Source: Actinomadura meyerae (lineage in GTDB: Bacteria; Actinomycetota; Actinomycetes; Streptosporangiales; Streptosporangiaceae). From it: 64,000 nt of DNA. Shown one piece after another: positions 24,706 through 32,995 of this stretch; position 1 is the stretch's first letter; each line of letters starts with the position of its first letter. Under the pieces are notes generated by a model. The model was given only the letters and a program-made list of their open reading frames with translations. It made no database searches and had not been told where the DNA came from. The translations under genes were made by a program, and so were the position numbers. The stretch is taken from the NCBI RefSeq assembly GCF_900188445.1, contig NZ_FZOR01000035.1:28645-92644 (forward strand), read 5' to 3'.

Positions 24706-25311
24706 CTACCCGCGCCCGGCGAGCACCGTGTCGATCAGCCCGTACTCCTTGGCCTCCTCGGCGGTGAAGTACCGCTCCCGGTCCAGGTCGCGGCGCACCG
24801 CCGTCGGCTCGCGCCCGGTCGCCTCGGCCAGGATCGCCTCGGTCTGCGCCCGCAGCCGCAGCACCTCCCGCGCCTGGATGTCCAGGTCGGTGGCGTACCC
24901 GCGGGACACCTCCATCTCCGGCTCGTGCAGCAGGATCCGCGCGCCCGGCAGCGCCTGCCGGCGGCCCGGCGAGCCCGCCGCCAGCAGCACCGCGGCCGCC
25001 GACCCGGCCTGCCCGACGCAGGTCGTCTCGACCTCGGGCCGGACGTAGCGCATGGTGTCGCAGATGGCCAGCATCGCCGTCAGCGCCCCGCCCGGCGAGT
25101 TGATGTAGAGGGAGATGGGCCGGTCGGCGTCCATGCCCTCCAGCGCGAGCAGCTGCGCGGTGACGTCGTTGGCGCTGGTGTCGTCCACCGGCGCGCCGAG
25201 GAAGACGATCCGGTCCTCGAACATCCGGTTGTAGGGGTTGGTGTCCTTGCGGCCGTAGCTCGTCCGCTCCTCGTACTCGGGGACGAGGTACCGCCGTTCC
25301 GCCCTTGTCAT
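24706..25311 (-). CDS. clpP: ATP-dependent Clp protease proteolytic subunit
   Basis: This 201-residue ClpP is the second of two adjacent copies. Ser is in VGQAGSAAAVLLAAG, His in ARILLHEPE and Asp in RDLDRERYFTAEEAKEYGLID, so the triad is intact. The Ser segment (QAGSAAA) differs from the usual MAASMGA, and the residues after the active His lack the usual Gln-Pro. As with other actinobacterial pairs, the two subunits probably form one mixed barrel fed by a Clp ATPase. Its ATG overlaps the stop of the upstream clpP by 4 bases. Confidence 0.93.
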   Translation of the reverse strand: MTRAERRYLVPEYEERTSYGRKDTNPYNRMFEDRIVFLGAPVDDTSANDVTAQLLALEGMDADRPISLYINSPGGALTAMLAICDTMRYVRPEVETTCVGQAGSAAAVLLAAGSPGRRQALPGARILLHEPEMEVSRGYATDLDIQAREVLRLRAQTEAILAEATGREPTAVRRDLDRERYFTAEEAKEYGLIDTVLAGRG

Positions 25312-25952
25312 GTGCCCACCCGGTCGGTGCTGTCGATGACGTGGTCGACGAAGCCGTAGTCGCGGGCCTGCTCGGCGGTGAACCACCGGTCCCGGTCGCC
25401 GTCGGCCTCGATGCGCTCCAGCGGCTGACCGGTGTGGACCGCGGTCAGCTCCGCCAGCGTCCGCTTGAGGTAGAGCGACTGCTCGGCCTGGATCCTGATG
25501 TCGGACGCGGTGCCGCCGATCCCGCCGTGCGGCTGGTGCATCATCACCCGCGCGTGCCGCAGCGCGTACCGCTTGCCCCGCGTCCCCGCGCACAGCAGCG
25601 TCTGCCCCATGGACGCCGCCATGCCCATCGCGACGGTGGATATGTCGTTCGGGACGAACTGCATCATGTCGTAGATCGCCATGCCGGCGTCGACGACCCC
25701 GCCGGGGGAGTTGATGTAGAGCGTGATGTCGCGGCGGGCGTCCTGCGCCGCGAGCAGCAGCAGCTGCGCGTTCACGCGGTTGGCGACCTGGTCGTCGACC
25801 TCGGTGCCGAGGAACACGATCCGCTGCGCCAGGAGCCGCTCGAACAGCTGCGCCTCGGCGATCCGCGGCATCTCGGCCACGGCCGCCCGCGACCTTCCGG
25901 CGAACGTCTCCGCCCGCCGCCCGCTCCGGTCCTCCGCCATGTGCTCGCGCAT
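25308..25952 (-). CDS. clpP: ATP-dependent Clp protease proteolytic subunit
   Basis: This 214-residue ClpP has the classical triad: Ser in VAMGMAASMGQTLL, His in ARVMMHQPHGG and Asp in EADGDRDRWFTAEQARDYGFVD. Helix A starts near IAEAQLFERLLAQRIVFLG. About 20 leading residues could be a processed propeptide. The chosen ATG follows GAGGAGG by only 4 bases; a second in-frame ATG 12 bases on is possible. It heads the clpP pair. In Streptomyces a second clpP operon is induced when the first fails; whether this is that copy cannot be told here. Confidence 0.94.
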   Translation of the reverse strand: MREHMAEDRSGRRAETFAGRSRAAVAEMPRIAEAQLFERLLAQRIVFLGTEVDDQVANRVNAQLLLLAAQDARRDITLYINSPGGVVDAGMAIYDMMQFVPNDISTVAMGMAASMGQTLLCAGTRGKRYALRHARVMMHQPHGGIGGTASDIRIQAEQSLYLKRTLAELTAVHTGQPLERIEADGDRDRWFTAEQARDYGFVDHVIDSTDRVGT

Positions 25953-25974
25953 CAGCCCTCCTCGAAAGTTGTTC

Positions 25975-25989
25975 TGTACAGACTGTACA
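25975..25989. promoter_or_regulatory. Palindrome TGTACA-GAC-TGTACA over the clpP promoter
   Basis: Two TGTACA half-sites with a 3-base spacer lie 23-37 bases before the clpP start. The palindrome overlaps a minus-strand TACAGT (25982-25987) that would serve as -10. It looks like a repressor site for the clpP pair. It does not match the ClgR-type motif (GTTCGC...GCG). Confidence 0.5.
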
Positions 25990-26034
25990 TTTTGAGGAGG
26001 ACGTGCGGCGAGGCCGCCCCGACGACGTTCGCTA

Positions 26035-26040
26035 TAGGAT
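26035..26040 (+). promoter_or_regulatory. -10 element of the antitoxin gene
   Basis: TAGGAT, 7 bases before GTG 26048. No clear -35 is seen. Confidence 0.45.
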
Positions 26041-26047
26041 GAATGAC

Positions 26048-26335
26048 GTGGAAATCGCGGTGACACAGGCCCGGAAGATCTTCGCGGAGCTTCTCAATCG
26101 GGTCGTCTACGGCGGCGAGGAGGTCGTCCTCACCCGCCATGGCAAGACCGTGGCCGCGATCGTCTCGGCCGAGGACCTGGAGCTCCTGCGCCAGGTCCGG
26201 TCGGCCCGGCTGGACCTGTCCCGCGCCGAGATGCCCACCGCGGACGAGGGGGCGCGCGGCATGCCGGAGGAGTCCCCGCTCAGGATCGCGGCCCGGTACC
26301 AGGCCCCGGGAAGGCGTCCGGGCTTCGGACGCTGA
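26048..26335 (+). CDS. Phd/YefM-type antitoxin, without adjacent toxin
   Basis: The 95-residue protein has the Phd/YefM N-terminal DNA-binding fold: VTQARKIFAELLNRVVYGGEEVVLTRHGKTVAAIVSAEDLELL. The tail is variable and Pro/Arg-rich. No toxin follows; the next gene is convergent and overlaps the last 56 bases. GTG 26048 is preferred because a consensus -10 TAGGAT (26035-26040) ends 7 bases before it, which makes the mRNA leaderless; ATG 26039 lies inside that -10. It is divergent from the clpP pair. Antitoxins of this class are Clp substrates, so the pairing may be functional, but that is inference. Confidence 0.8.
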   Translation: MEIAVTQARKIFAELLNRVVYGGEEVVLTRHGKTVAAIVSAEDLELLRQVRSARLDLSRAEMPTADEGARGMPEESPLRIAARYQAPGRRPGFGR

Positions 26336-27296
26336 GCCGCCGGAAGGCGGTCCGGTAGTCGCGCGGGCGCCGTCCGGTGTGCCGGGCGAAGAGGGACGCG
26401 AAGGTGCCGGAGTCCCGGTAGCCGACCGCGGCGGCGACGGCGGCGACGGTGCCGTCCGTGGTCTCCAGGAGGTGGCGGGCGCGGCGGACGCGGGCGGCCT
26501 GCAGGTACTCCAGCGGGCTCTGCCCGGTCTCCTGCGCGAAGCGGCGCAGCAGCGTCCGGGTGCTGACGTTGAAGGCCTCCGCCAGCGCCGCGAGGTCGTA
26601 CCGGGCGGCGAGGTTCTGGTCGAGCCACCGCATGACCCTGCGGGAGAACTCGTTCCCCGGCTGGGGGAGGAGACCGGCGTCGACGTAGGGGGCCTGCGAC
26701 GACCGGGCGTCGTCGACGAGCGCCACCCGCGCGGTCCTGCGCGCCACCCCGGCGCCGCTGTGGCGGCGGATCAGCTCCAGCGCGAAGTCGTACATGGCGC
26801 TGAACGCGGCGGTGGTCGTCACTCCCGTGTCGGTGACGACCAGCTGCTCGGGCCGGATTTCGGCGTCCGGGCAGCGCCGTGCCAGCTCGTCCGCGAACAG
26901 CCACGCCGTCGTCGCCCGCCGCCGCGCCAGCAGGCCCGCCTCGGCCAGCAGGAACGCCCCGACGCAGATCGCGACGACGGCCCCGCCCGCGGCGGCGTGG
27001 GAGCGGATCGCCGCGATCTCGGGGGACAGCGACGCCAGTCTGGCGTCCACGTCGAGGCCGGGCGCGAGTTCGAAGCCGGGCACGACCAGGACGTCGACCT
27101 CGCGCAGCGGGGAGGCGGCCAGCACGGTGCCGCCGGACGCGGCGACGCGGCGGCGGGGCGAGACGACCGTCGCCTCGTAGCCGTCGCGGCCGGGGCCGGC
27201 GATGTGCCCGGCCATCGTCAGGAGGTCGGGGACGCCGAACACCTCGGACGCGAAGCACTCCGGATACGCCAGCACCCCGACCCGCAACGCGCTCAT
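26280..27296 (-). CDS. GlxA family transcriptional regulator (DJ-1/PfpI plus AraC HTH)
   Basis: The 338-residue regulator has an N-terminal DJ-1/PfpI domain (residues about 5-190: RVGVLAYPECFASEVFGVPD, the nucleophile-elbow position in GGAVVAICVGAFLLAEAG) and a C-terminal AraC pair of helix-turn-helices (about 215-325: LDQNLAARYDLAALAEAFNVS, then VAAAVGYRDSGTFASLFARHTGRRPRDYR). It is divergent from the dienelactone hydrolase gene, 89 bases away, which is its likely target. Its 3' end overlaps the antitoxin gene by 56 bases. Confidence 0.92.
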   Translation of the reverse strand: MSALRVGVLAYPECFASEVFGVPDLLTMAGHIAGPGRDGYEATVVSPRRRVAASGGTVLAASPLREVDVLVVPGFELAPGLDVDARLASLSPEIAAIRSHAAAGGAVVAICVGAFLLAEAGLLARRRATTAWLFADELARRCPDAEIRPEQLVVTDTGVTTTAAFSAMYDFALELIRRHSGAGVARRTARVALVDDARSSQAPYVDAGLLPQPGNEFSRRVMRWLDQNLAARYDLAALAEAFNVSTRTLLRRFAQETGQSPLEYLQAARVRRARHLLETTDGTVAAVAAAVGYRDSGTFASLFARHTGRRPRDYRTAFRRLSVRSPDAFPGPGTGPRS

Positions 27297-27385
27297 CCCG
27301 CCTCCTGTCCGGTGGCGAGATTACCCTGATAATTGGCGATCCGGCCTATCCCGGTGCGCGGGGGCGGCGGTCCAGGCTTGTCCCC

Positions 27386-28204
27386 ATGAACGCGACCGAA
27401 GCGGGTCTCGACGACTCGATCACGGATTTCTCCCGCCGGCGGGTGGACGTCGACGGGGTGGTGAAGACGGTGTACGTCTCCGGGGACGGCCCGGGCGTCG
27501 TACTGATGCCGGAGATGCCCGGCATCAGCCCGGACGTCCTGCGGCTGGCGCGGTGGGTGCGGGACGCGGGGTTCACCGTGTACGTCCCCTCGCTGTTCGG
27601 CGCCGACGGGGCCTACCCCACGGCCGAGAACGGGCAGGAGGTCGTCCGCCGCGCGTGCGTCAGCGCCGAGTTCCGCGCCTTCGCCGGGGGCGGCACCAGC
27701 CCCGTCACCGCGTGGCTGCGCGGCCTGGCGCGGCAGGCGCACGGCGAGTGCGGCGGCCCGGGGGTCGGCGCGATCGGGCTGTGCTTCACCGGCAACTTCG
27801 CCCTGACGATGACGCTCGAGCCGTCCGTCATCGCGCCCGTGGTCAACCACCCGTCGCTGCCCCTGGACGACCCCGCGGGGCTCGAACTCGGCGACGAGGA
27901 CGCCCGCGCCGTCCGGGAGCGCGTCGAGCGGGACGGGATCACGGTCCTGGCGTACCGGTTCGACAACGACCGCTGGTGCACCGGCCAGCGGTTCGCCGCC
28001 TACCGCAAGCTGCTCGGCGACGCCTTCGACGGCCGCGTCCTGCCGGGCGGCGCCGCCCGCACCGACCCGCCCCCGTTCTTCCGCGACGTCGTCCAGACCC
28101 CGCACAGCGTCACCACCGCCCACCTGGTCGACGAGGACGGCCACCCCACCCTGAAGGCGAGGGACGAGATCATCGCCTACCTGGCCGCCCGCCTGCACTC
28201 CTAG
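27386..28204 (+). CDS. Dienelactone hydrolase family protein
   Basis: The 272-residue alpha/beta hydrolase has Cys as nucleophile (GAIGLCFTGNFAL, residues about 129-141), oxyanion residues in VVLMPEMPGISPDVLRLARW, and the catalytic His in TTAHLVDEDGHPTLKARDEI. These enzymes cleave cyclic esters such as dienelactone in aromatic degradation, though many have other substrates. A CAGGCT 7 bases before the ATG may be a leaderless -10. It is divergent from the GlxA-type regulator, which probably controls it. Confidence 0.88.
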   Translation: MNATEAGLDDSITDFSRRRVDVDGVVKTVYVSGDGPGVVLMPEMPGISPDVLRLARWVRDAGFTVYVPSLFGADGAYPTAENGQEVVRRACVSAEFRAFAGGGTSPVTAWLRGLARQAHGECGGPGVGAIGLCFTGNFALTMTLEPSVIAPVVNHPSLPLDDPAGLELGDEDARAVRERVERDGITVLAYRFDNDRWCTGQRFAAYRKLLGDAFDGRVLPGGAARTDPPPFFRDVVQTPHSVTTAHLVDEDGHPTLKARDEIIAYLAARLHS

Positions 28205-28214
28205 GCCTGCACTT

Positions 28215-29255
28215 CTAGGCGGGGCGGCCGAGTTCCTTGCGGAAGAGGCGGTGGACGTTCTCGCCGAGGATCTTCCGGATGTCGGACTCGGCGTGGCCGC
28301 GGCGGACCAGGGCCTCGGTGACCAGGGGCAGGCCGCGCGGGCCGTCCAGGCCGGGGACGACGGCGTTGACGTCGAACCCGGCCAGGCTGCTCAGGTCCTC
28401 GCAGCAGGGCGGGGTGAGTTCGAGGCTGACCTCGCGGATGAAGTCGGGGCCGAGGCCGACGTGGTCGATCCCGGCGACGGCCGCCACGTGCTCGATGTGC
28501 TCGGCGAGGCGGTCGACGGTGTAGCCGGCGGGGTCGTCGCTGAGGAAGCCCGCGAGGAAGTTGACGCACACGACCCCGCCCGTCGCGGCGATGCCGCGGA
28601 TCTGGTCGTCGGTGAGGTTGCGGTGGTGGTCGCGCAGCGCCCGGGCCGAGGAGTGGGTCGCCATGACCGGGCGCGTGGCGATCTCCAGGACGTGGGCGAC
28701 GCCGGCGGCCCCCAGATGGGAGACGTCGAAGATGACGCCCAGCCGCTCCAGTTCGGCCAGCGCGTCGGCCCCGGCGGCCGTCAGGCGGCTGCCCGCGGCG
28801 TCCTCACCGCTGCCGTCGGCCAGCGGGGTGCGGCCCCAGTGCGCGATCGAGGCCACCCGCACCCCGAGGCGGTGCACGGTGGAGAACAGTTCGACGTTCG
28901 CGTCGAGGCCGGGTGCGCTCTCCAGGGCCAGCACCAGGGCGATCTTCCCGTCGGCCAGCGCCCGGTCGATGTCCTCCCCGTCGAGGCACAGGCTCACCTC
29001 GGCCGCGTTGCCCTCGGCGAGGACGTGGGCGGCCTCGATCATCCGCAGGGTCTCGCGCAGCGCCCCCTCCGGGCGGAACCGGTCGTCGATGAAGACGGGC
29101 AGGACCTGCAGGTCCACGCCGCCGTCGCGGAGCTGGGGCAGCCAGCGGTCCCGGAAGAACCCGGCCCACTGCGCGGGCGGGCGCGCCGCCACGGCCATCA
29201 GCAGGTCGTTGTGGGTGTCGGCGACGACGGCGCGGCGGTGGAGGTCGGCGGGCAT
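28215..29255 (-). CDS. Membrane dipeptidase (M19 family)
   Basis: The 346-residue zinc peptidase of the renal-dipeptidase family shows the first metal site DTHNDLLM (residues about 13-20), the bridging Glu region (LALESAPGLDANVEL), and His ligands in DVSHLGAAGV and VMATHSSARALRDHHRNLTDDQ. The late Asp is in GIDHVGLGPDF. It would hydrolyse dipeptides, possibly with D-residues or beta-lactam-like bonds. There is no signal peptide, so it is cytoplasmic. It is convergent with the hydrolase gene (10 bases apart) and may form an operon with the kinase-like and GDPD genes upstream. Confidence 0.93.
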   Translation of the reverse strand: MPADLHRRAVVADTHNDLLMAVAARPPAQWAGFFRDRWLPQLRDGGVDLQVLPVFIDDRFRPEGALRETLRMIEAAHVLAEGNAAEVSLCLDGEDIDRALADGKIALVLALESAPGLDANVELFSTVHRLGVRVASIAHWGRTPLADGSGEDAAGSRLTAAGADALAELERLGVIFDVSHLGAAGVAHVLEIATRPVMATHSSARALRDHHRNLTDDQIRGIAATGGVVCVNFLAGFLSDDPAGYTVDRLAEHIEHVAAVAGIDHVGLGPDFIREVSLELTPPCCEDLSSLAGFDVNAVVPGLDGPRGLPLVTEALVRRGHAESDIRKILGENVHRLFRKELGRPA

Positions 29256-29288
29256 GTCGGTTCCCTTCTGGCGGCGTGCGGCCGCGGG

Positions 29289-29987
29289 TCACGCGTGCGG
29301 CTCGGCCTGCGGGCAGGTGCTCTCCGGGGGCGGCAGGTAGGGGCGGAAGTGGTCGGCGACGAGGTCGGCGACGGCGGCGGCGTCGCGGGTGCCGTCGACC
29401 TCGATGACGCGGACGCCCAGGCGGCGTGCGGAGCGGACGGCGTCCGCGGCGACGAGGCGGTCGCGCTCGAGGCGGTTGCGCTGGGCGCGGTCGGGGTCGC
29501 TGAGGCCGCGCGCGACGGTCGCGGCCCGGGGGAGGGTGCGCAGCTGCCGGTCGCGGAACGCCTCGGTGGGCACCATGACGACCATGCGCTCCGGCGAGCC
29601 GGCGACCGGGACGACCAGTTCGGGGCGCAGGCCCCAGCCCTCGGCGATCACGGGGCGTCCGGAGACCAGGGCGCGCAGGTCGTCCAGGGCCCATTCGAAC
29701 CGCACGGGGAAGCCGGCGAGGGTCTCGGCGGCCATGGCCCGCGGGGTGGTGTCCACCCAGGCGGCCTCGGGGCCGGGGCCGCCGGGCGGTTCGCCGAGGC
29801 GGACCCGGCGCGCGACGCGGCGGTCGTTGTGGGCTCGGGCGTCGTGGTAGTCGTAGCGGTACACGGTCAGCCCGTACCGGACGGCCAGCAGCCGCGCCAC
29901 GGTGGACTTTCCGGCCCACTGCCCGCCGCCGATCCACAGGGCGCGGGCGAGCGTGCCGCACGGGTCCCGGGCGTCGTCATCCGGCAT
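29289..29987 (-). CDS. P-loop nucleotide kinase-like protein
   Basis: The 232-residue protein starts with a Walker A loop (LWIGGGQWAGKSTVARLLAVRYGL, residues about 17-40), then a YDYHDARAHND segment, a lid-like Arg-rich region (RGLSDPDRAQRNRLERDRLVAADAV) and a C-terminal RVIEVDGTRDAAAVADLVADHF typical of small-molecule kinases. The layout resembles cytidylate/shikimate-like or antibiotic phosphotransferase-like kinases; the substrate is unknown. It is 33 bases upstream of the dipeptidase and 8 bases downstream of the GDPD gene, so the three probably share an mRNA. Confidence 0.78.
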   Translation of the reverse strand: MPDDDARDPCGTLARALWIGGGQWAGKSTVARLLAVRYGLTVYRYDYHDARAHNDRRVARRVRLGEPPGGPGPEAAWVDTTPRAMAAETLAGFPVRFEWALDDLRALVSGRPVIAEGWGLRPELVVPVAGSPERMVVMVPTEAFRDRQLRTLPRAATVARGLSDPDRAQRNRLERDRLVAADAVRSARRLGVRVIEVDGTRDAAAVADLVADHFRPYLPPPESTCPQAEPHA

Positions 29988-29995
29988 GGGCGTCC

Positions 29996-30796
29996 TCAGG
30001 CGTCGCCGTGGGCCCACAGGCCGCGGGCGGACATGACGCGGCGGAGGGCCAGCAGATCGTCGGTCATGATGCCGTCGACGCCGAGGTCCAGGAGCCGCTC
30101 CATGGCGGCGGGGTCGTTGACCGTCCAGGCGTGGACCTGCAGGCCGAGCCGGTGGGCGTGCTCGACGAACGCCTCGGTGACGAACGGGACGGGGCCGAGG
30201 CCGTAGGGGACCTGGGCGCACGCGACGCCGGTGGCGGCGAGCCGGACGAGCTTGGCGGCGGGCCCGCCGTAGGACCGGGCGCGCAGCGCCATCACGCCGC
30301 GGGGGCCGAGGGCCATGCAGACGTCCCGGTCGGTGAACACGGGGAGGCGCGCGCGCATCTGGGCCAGGCGGCGGGTGGAGAAGGAGGTGATGCACACCCG
30401 GTTCCAGGCGTTGGTGCGGTGCAGCGTCGTGGCGAGCGGCCCGATGACGTTGGCGTCCTTGAGGTCGATGTTGACGCGCGCGTCGGGGAAGGAGCCGAGG
30501 ACGTCCTCCAGGCGGGGGATGGGCTCGGTGCCGGCGATGCGGGCCTTGGCGACCTCGGTGTAGGGGAGCCGGGAGATGGTGCCGGTGCGGTCGGTGACCC
30601 GGTCGAGGGTGCGGTCGTGGAAGGCGACGACGACGCCGTCGGCGGTGGCGTGGGCGTCGGTCTCCAGGTAGCGGTAGCCGAGGTCGGTGGCGCGCTGGAA
30701 GGCGGCCATCGAGTTCTCCGGGCGCCCGGCCGCGCCGCCGCGGTGGGCGAACGGGATCGGTCCGGGATGGTCGAGGAACTCGTACGAGCGGCGCAC
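29996..30796 (-). CDS. Glycerophosphodiester phosphodiesterase
   Basis: The 266-residue TIM-barrel enzyme has the GDPD landmarks: H-R-G (FAHRGGAAGRPENSMAAF, residues about 17-34), E-x-D (YLETDAHATADGVVVAFHD) and Lys/Asp of VNIDLKDAN. The C-terminal VHAWTVNDPAAMERLLDLGVDGIMTDD is classical. It splits glycerophosphodiesters into glycerol-3-phosphate and an alcohol. No signal peptide is seen. The GTG at 30796 fits the family N-terminus (RRSYEFLDHPGPIPFAHRGG). A GTG at 30826, 5 bases after a TAAGGT -10, is a possible leaderless alternative. Confidence 0.92.
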   Translation of the reverse strand: MRRSYEFLDHPGPIPFAHRGGAAGRPENSMAAFQRATDLGYRYLETDAHATADGVVVAFHDRTLDRVTDRTGTISRLPYTEVAKARIAGTEPIPRLEDVLGSFPDARVNIDLKDANVIGPLATTLHRTNAWNRVCITSFSTRRLAQMRARLPVFTDRDVCMALGPRGVMALRARSYGGPAAKLVRLAATGVACAQVPYGLGPVPFVTEAFVEHAHRLGLQVHAWTVNDPAAMERLLDLGVDGIMTDDLLALRRVMSARGLWAHGDA

Positions 30797-30909
30797 CCCT
30801 CCGATTATTGCGGACGCGGCGATCACCCTCGACCTTACTACGTAAAGGGCGGGGGCGGGTGGCGCGGTGCTACGGTCGCCCCGCAATCGATCAGCGAAGG
30901 AGCGCCGGC

Positions 30910-31131
30910 ATGGCGGACGTGAACGACTACAGGGCGACGTTCGAGCTCGTGGACGTCGACGGCGACGGTTACATCTCCACGGCGGAGCTGAAGAACCTGA
31001 TGACCAAGCTCGGCCAGGACGTGACCGACACGCGCGCCGTGGAGGTGGTCGTGGCCGCCGACGCCAACCGCGACGGCAAGATCTCCCTGGAGGAGTTCGC
31101 GGAGCTGATGGAGCGGACCGCCCGGCCCTGA
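30910..31131 (+). CDS. Small two-EF-hand calcium-binding protein
   Basis: The 73-residue cytoplasmic protein contains two canonical EF-hands: DVDGDGYISTAE (residues about 16-27) and DANRDGKISLEE (about 52-63), each with acidic ligands at positions 1, 3, 5 and 12. Similar small EF-hand proteins occur in Streptomyces-like actinomycetes as calcium buffers or sensors. AAGGAG lies 8 bases before the ATG. TACGGT at 30871-30876 may be its -10. It is transcribed alone. Confidence 0.92.
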   Translation: MADVNDYRATFELVDVDGDGYISTAELKNLMTKLGQDVTDTRAVEVVVAADANRDGKISLEEFAELMERTARP

Positions 31132-31152
31132 GGAGCGGCCCGCCCCGGGGGC

Positions 31153-32988
31153 TCAGCCCGGCAGCCGCCTGATCTTGAGGGCGTTGTCGGTGCGGGTCAT
31201 GGTGCGCCCGTCCGGGGCGGTCTGGACCCGCTCGTGCTCGCCGCTGAGCAGTACCTCCCACGCGCCGTCGGGCAGTTCGAGCGAGGCCAGCACCTCCTCG
31301 GGGGTGGGCAGGTGCACTCCGGCGTGGGCGTCGGGGTCCCAGGGCGGCGGCCCGGCGTGGCCCACGACCAGCAGGACGCCGCCGGGCGCGACGGCCGCGG
31401 CCGCCGCGCGCAGGACGCGCTCGCGGGGCAGGGTCGTGGGGGAGTGCAGGAACTGGGCCGAGACGAGGTCGTACTCCCCCTTGGGGAAGGACTCGGCCAG
31501 GTCGCGGCGCTGGAAGTCGACGCGGTCGGCGACGCCCTCGTCGCGGGCGTGGCGGGCGGCGCGTTCGACGGCGACGGCGGAGATGTCGACGGCGGTGACG
31601 CGCCAGCCCCGCCGGGCGAGCCAGATGGCGTCGGCGCCCTCGCCGCAGCCGAGGTCCAGGGCGGTGTCCGGGGCGAGCCCGGTGACCTCGCGGACGAGGA
31701 CGGTGTTGGGGTTGCCGCTCCAGATGCGGTCGCTCTCGGCGTAGCGGGAGTCCCAGAACTCCTGGCCGGTGACGGTGTCGTCCATGGGTCGATGGTGTGC
31801 GATGACCTCGGGTTCCGGCGAATTCCGTTGCCGTTCCCGCAAAAGCGGCAGGAGCGCGGCGGCTGCCATGGCGGGGGCGGCGGCGAGGGCGTAGGACAGG
31901 GGCAGGGGCAGGGCGTCCAGGTACACGCCGGTCGCGGCCGTCCCGCCGGCCGCGCCGAGGTTGAGCGCGGTGTTGACCCAGGCGGCCGCGCGGGTGCGTG
32001 CGGCGGGCGGTGCGGCCGCGTCGGCGACCAGGTAGGCGGCGGTCAGGACGGGGCTGATGAACAGCCCTGCCGTGCACGCCGCCGCCGTCAGCACGAGGGT
32101 GGACGGGGCGAGGCCGGCGGCGGCGAGGGCGGTGCCGAGCGGGACGAGGAGCGCGGCGATCCGGCGGTGTCCGGGCGGGGTGCGGCTCAGCGCGCCGTAG
32201 GCGAGCCCGCCCGCGGCGCTGCCGGCGGCGAGGGCGGCCTCGACCCAGGCGACCGCGGCGGGCTGGTGGTGCTGGCGGGTGAACGCGACGGCGAGCAGGG
32301 CGGTGGAGCCGAGGACGACGCCGGTGGCCGCGGCGGCGAGGCACGGGGCGAGCGGGATCGCGGGGCGGCGGGGGCCGGGGCGGTTCGCCTTCGGCCGGGG
32401 CCTGACGGCCGGTGAGGTGACCAGCCCGAGGGTGCCGGCGGCGATGAGGGCGGCGCTGAGCGCGATGCCGAACTCCGGGCGGGCGGCCGCGGAGAGCAGC
32501 CCGGCCAGCAGCGGGCCCGTGACGAACACGAGCTCTTCGCAGACGGTGTCGAGGCTGTAGGCGCGGCGGAGGAGCGGACCGTCCGGCAGGAGGGTGTTCC
32601 AGAGGGTCCGCATGACCACGCCCAGTGGCGGCATGGTGGCGCCGGCCGCGAGGGTGAGCGCGGTGAGCAGCGGCAGGGGCGCGCCGGGGTGCCAGGTGAG
32701 GGCGGCCAGGGCGAGCAGTGCCAGGCAGTAGGCGGCGGCCATCGGCGGGAGGGTGCGGCGCGGGCCGTGCCGGTCGATGAGCCCGGCGCGCAGGGGCGAC
32801 AGGACGGAGACGGTGAAGCCGTTGAGGGCCATGAGGCCGCCCGCGCGGGCGTAGGAGCCGGTGGAGGCGGTGAACGCCAGGGTCAGGGACAGGAAGACCG
32901 TCCCGTAGGACAGGCGTCCGATCAGTGCGAGGGAGAAGGTGCGGAAGGCGTGGGGTGCGCGCAGGACGGCAGCGTACGACGGTGCCAC
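31153..32988 (-). CDS. MFS exporter fused in frame to a SAM methyltransferase
   Basis: One 611-residue open frame encodes an MFS transporter of 12 predicted helices (residues about 1-385; loop 2-3 motif AGLIDRHGPRRTLPP). After a short linker (RERQRNSPEPEVIAHHRP) follows a complete class I methyltransferase of about 210 residues, with TGQEFWDSRYAESDRIWSGN, SAM site ALDLGCGEGADAIWLARRG, acidic VTAVDIS and LVSAQFLHSP. The second part resembles TehB-like detoxifying methyltransferases. No stop separates them, and the internal ATG at 31785 lacks a close ribosome site. The GTG start follows GAGGA, which is complementary to an upstream leader ORF. A sequencing or assembly loss of a stop cannot be excluded. 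Confidence 0.82.
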   Translation of the reverse strand: MAPSYAAVLRAPHAFRTFSLALIGRLSYGTVFLSLTLAFTASTGSYARAGGLMALNGFTVSVLSPLRAGLIDRHGPRRTLPPMAAAYCLALLALAALTWHPGAPLPLLTALTLAAGATMPPLGVVMRTLWNTLLPDGPLLRRAYSLDTVCEELVFVTGPLLAGLLSAAARPEFGIALSAALIAAGTLGLVTSPAVRPRPKANRPGPRRPAIPLAPCLAAAATGVVLGSTALLAVAFTRQHHQPAAVAWVEAALAAGSAAGGLAYGALSRTPPGHRRIAALLVPLGTALAAAGLAPSTLVLTAAACTAGLFISPVLTAAYLVADAAAPPAARTRAAAWVNTALNLGAAGGTAATGVYLDALPLPLSYALAAAPAMAAAALLPLLRERQRNSPEPEVIAHHRPMDDTVTGQEFWDSRYAESDRIWSGNPNTVLVREVTGLAPDTALDLGCGEGADAIWLARRGWRVTAVDISAVAVERAARHARDEGVADRVDFQRRDLAESFPKGEYDLVSAQFLHSPTTLPRERVLRAAAAAVAPGGVLLVVGHAGPPPWDPDAHAGVHLPTPEEVLASLELPDGAWEVLLSGEHERVQTAPDGRTMTRTDNALKIRRLPG

Positions 32989-32995
32989 GGAAGGT

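Noticed and set aside
26048..26335. Complete toxin-antitoxin pair
   Set aside because: The only downstream gene is a convergent GlxA-type regulator; neither strand encodes a RelE/Doc/PIN-like toxin nearby.
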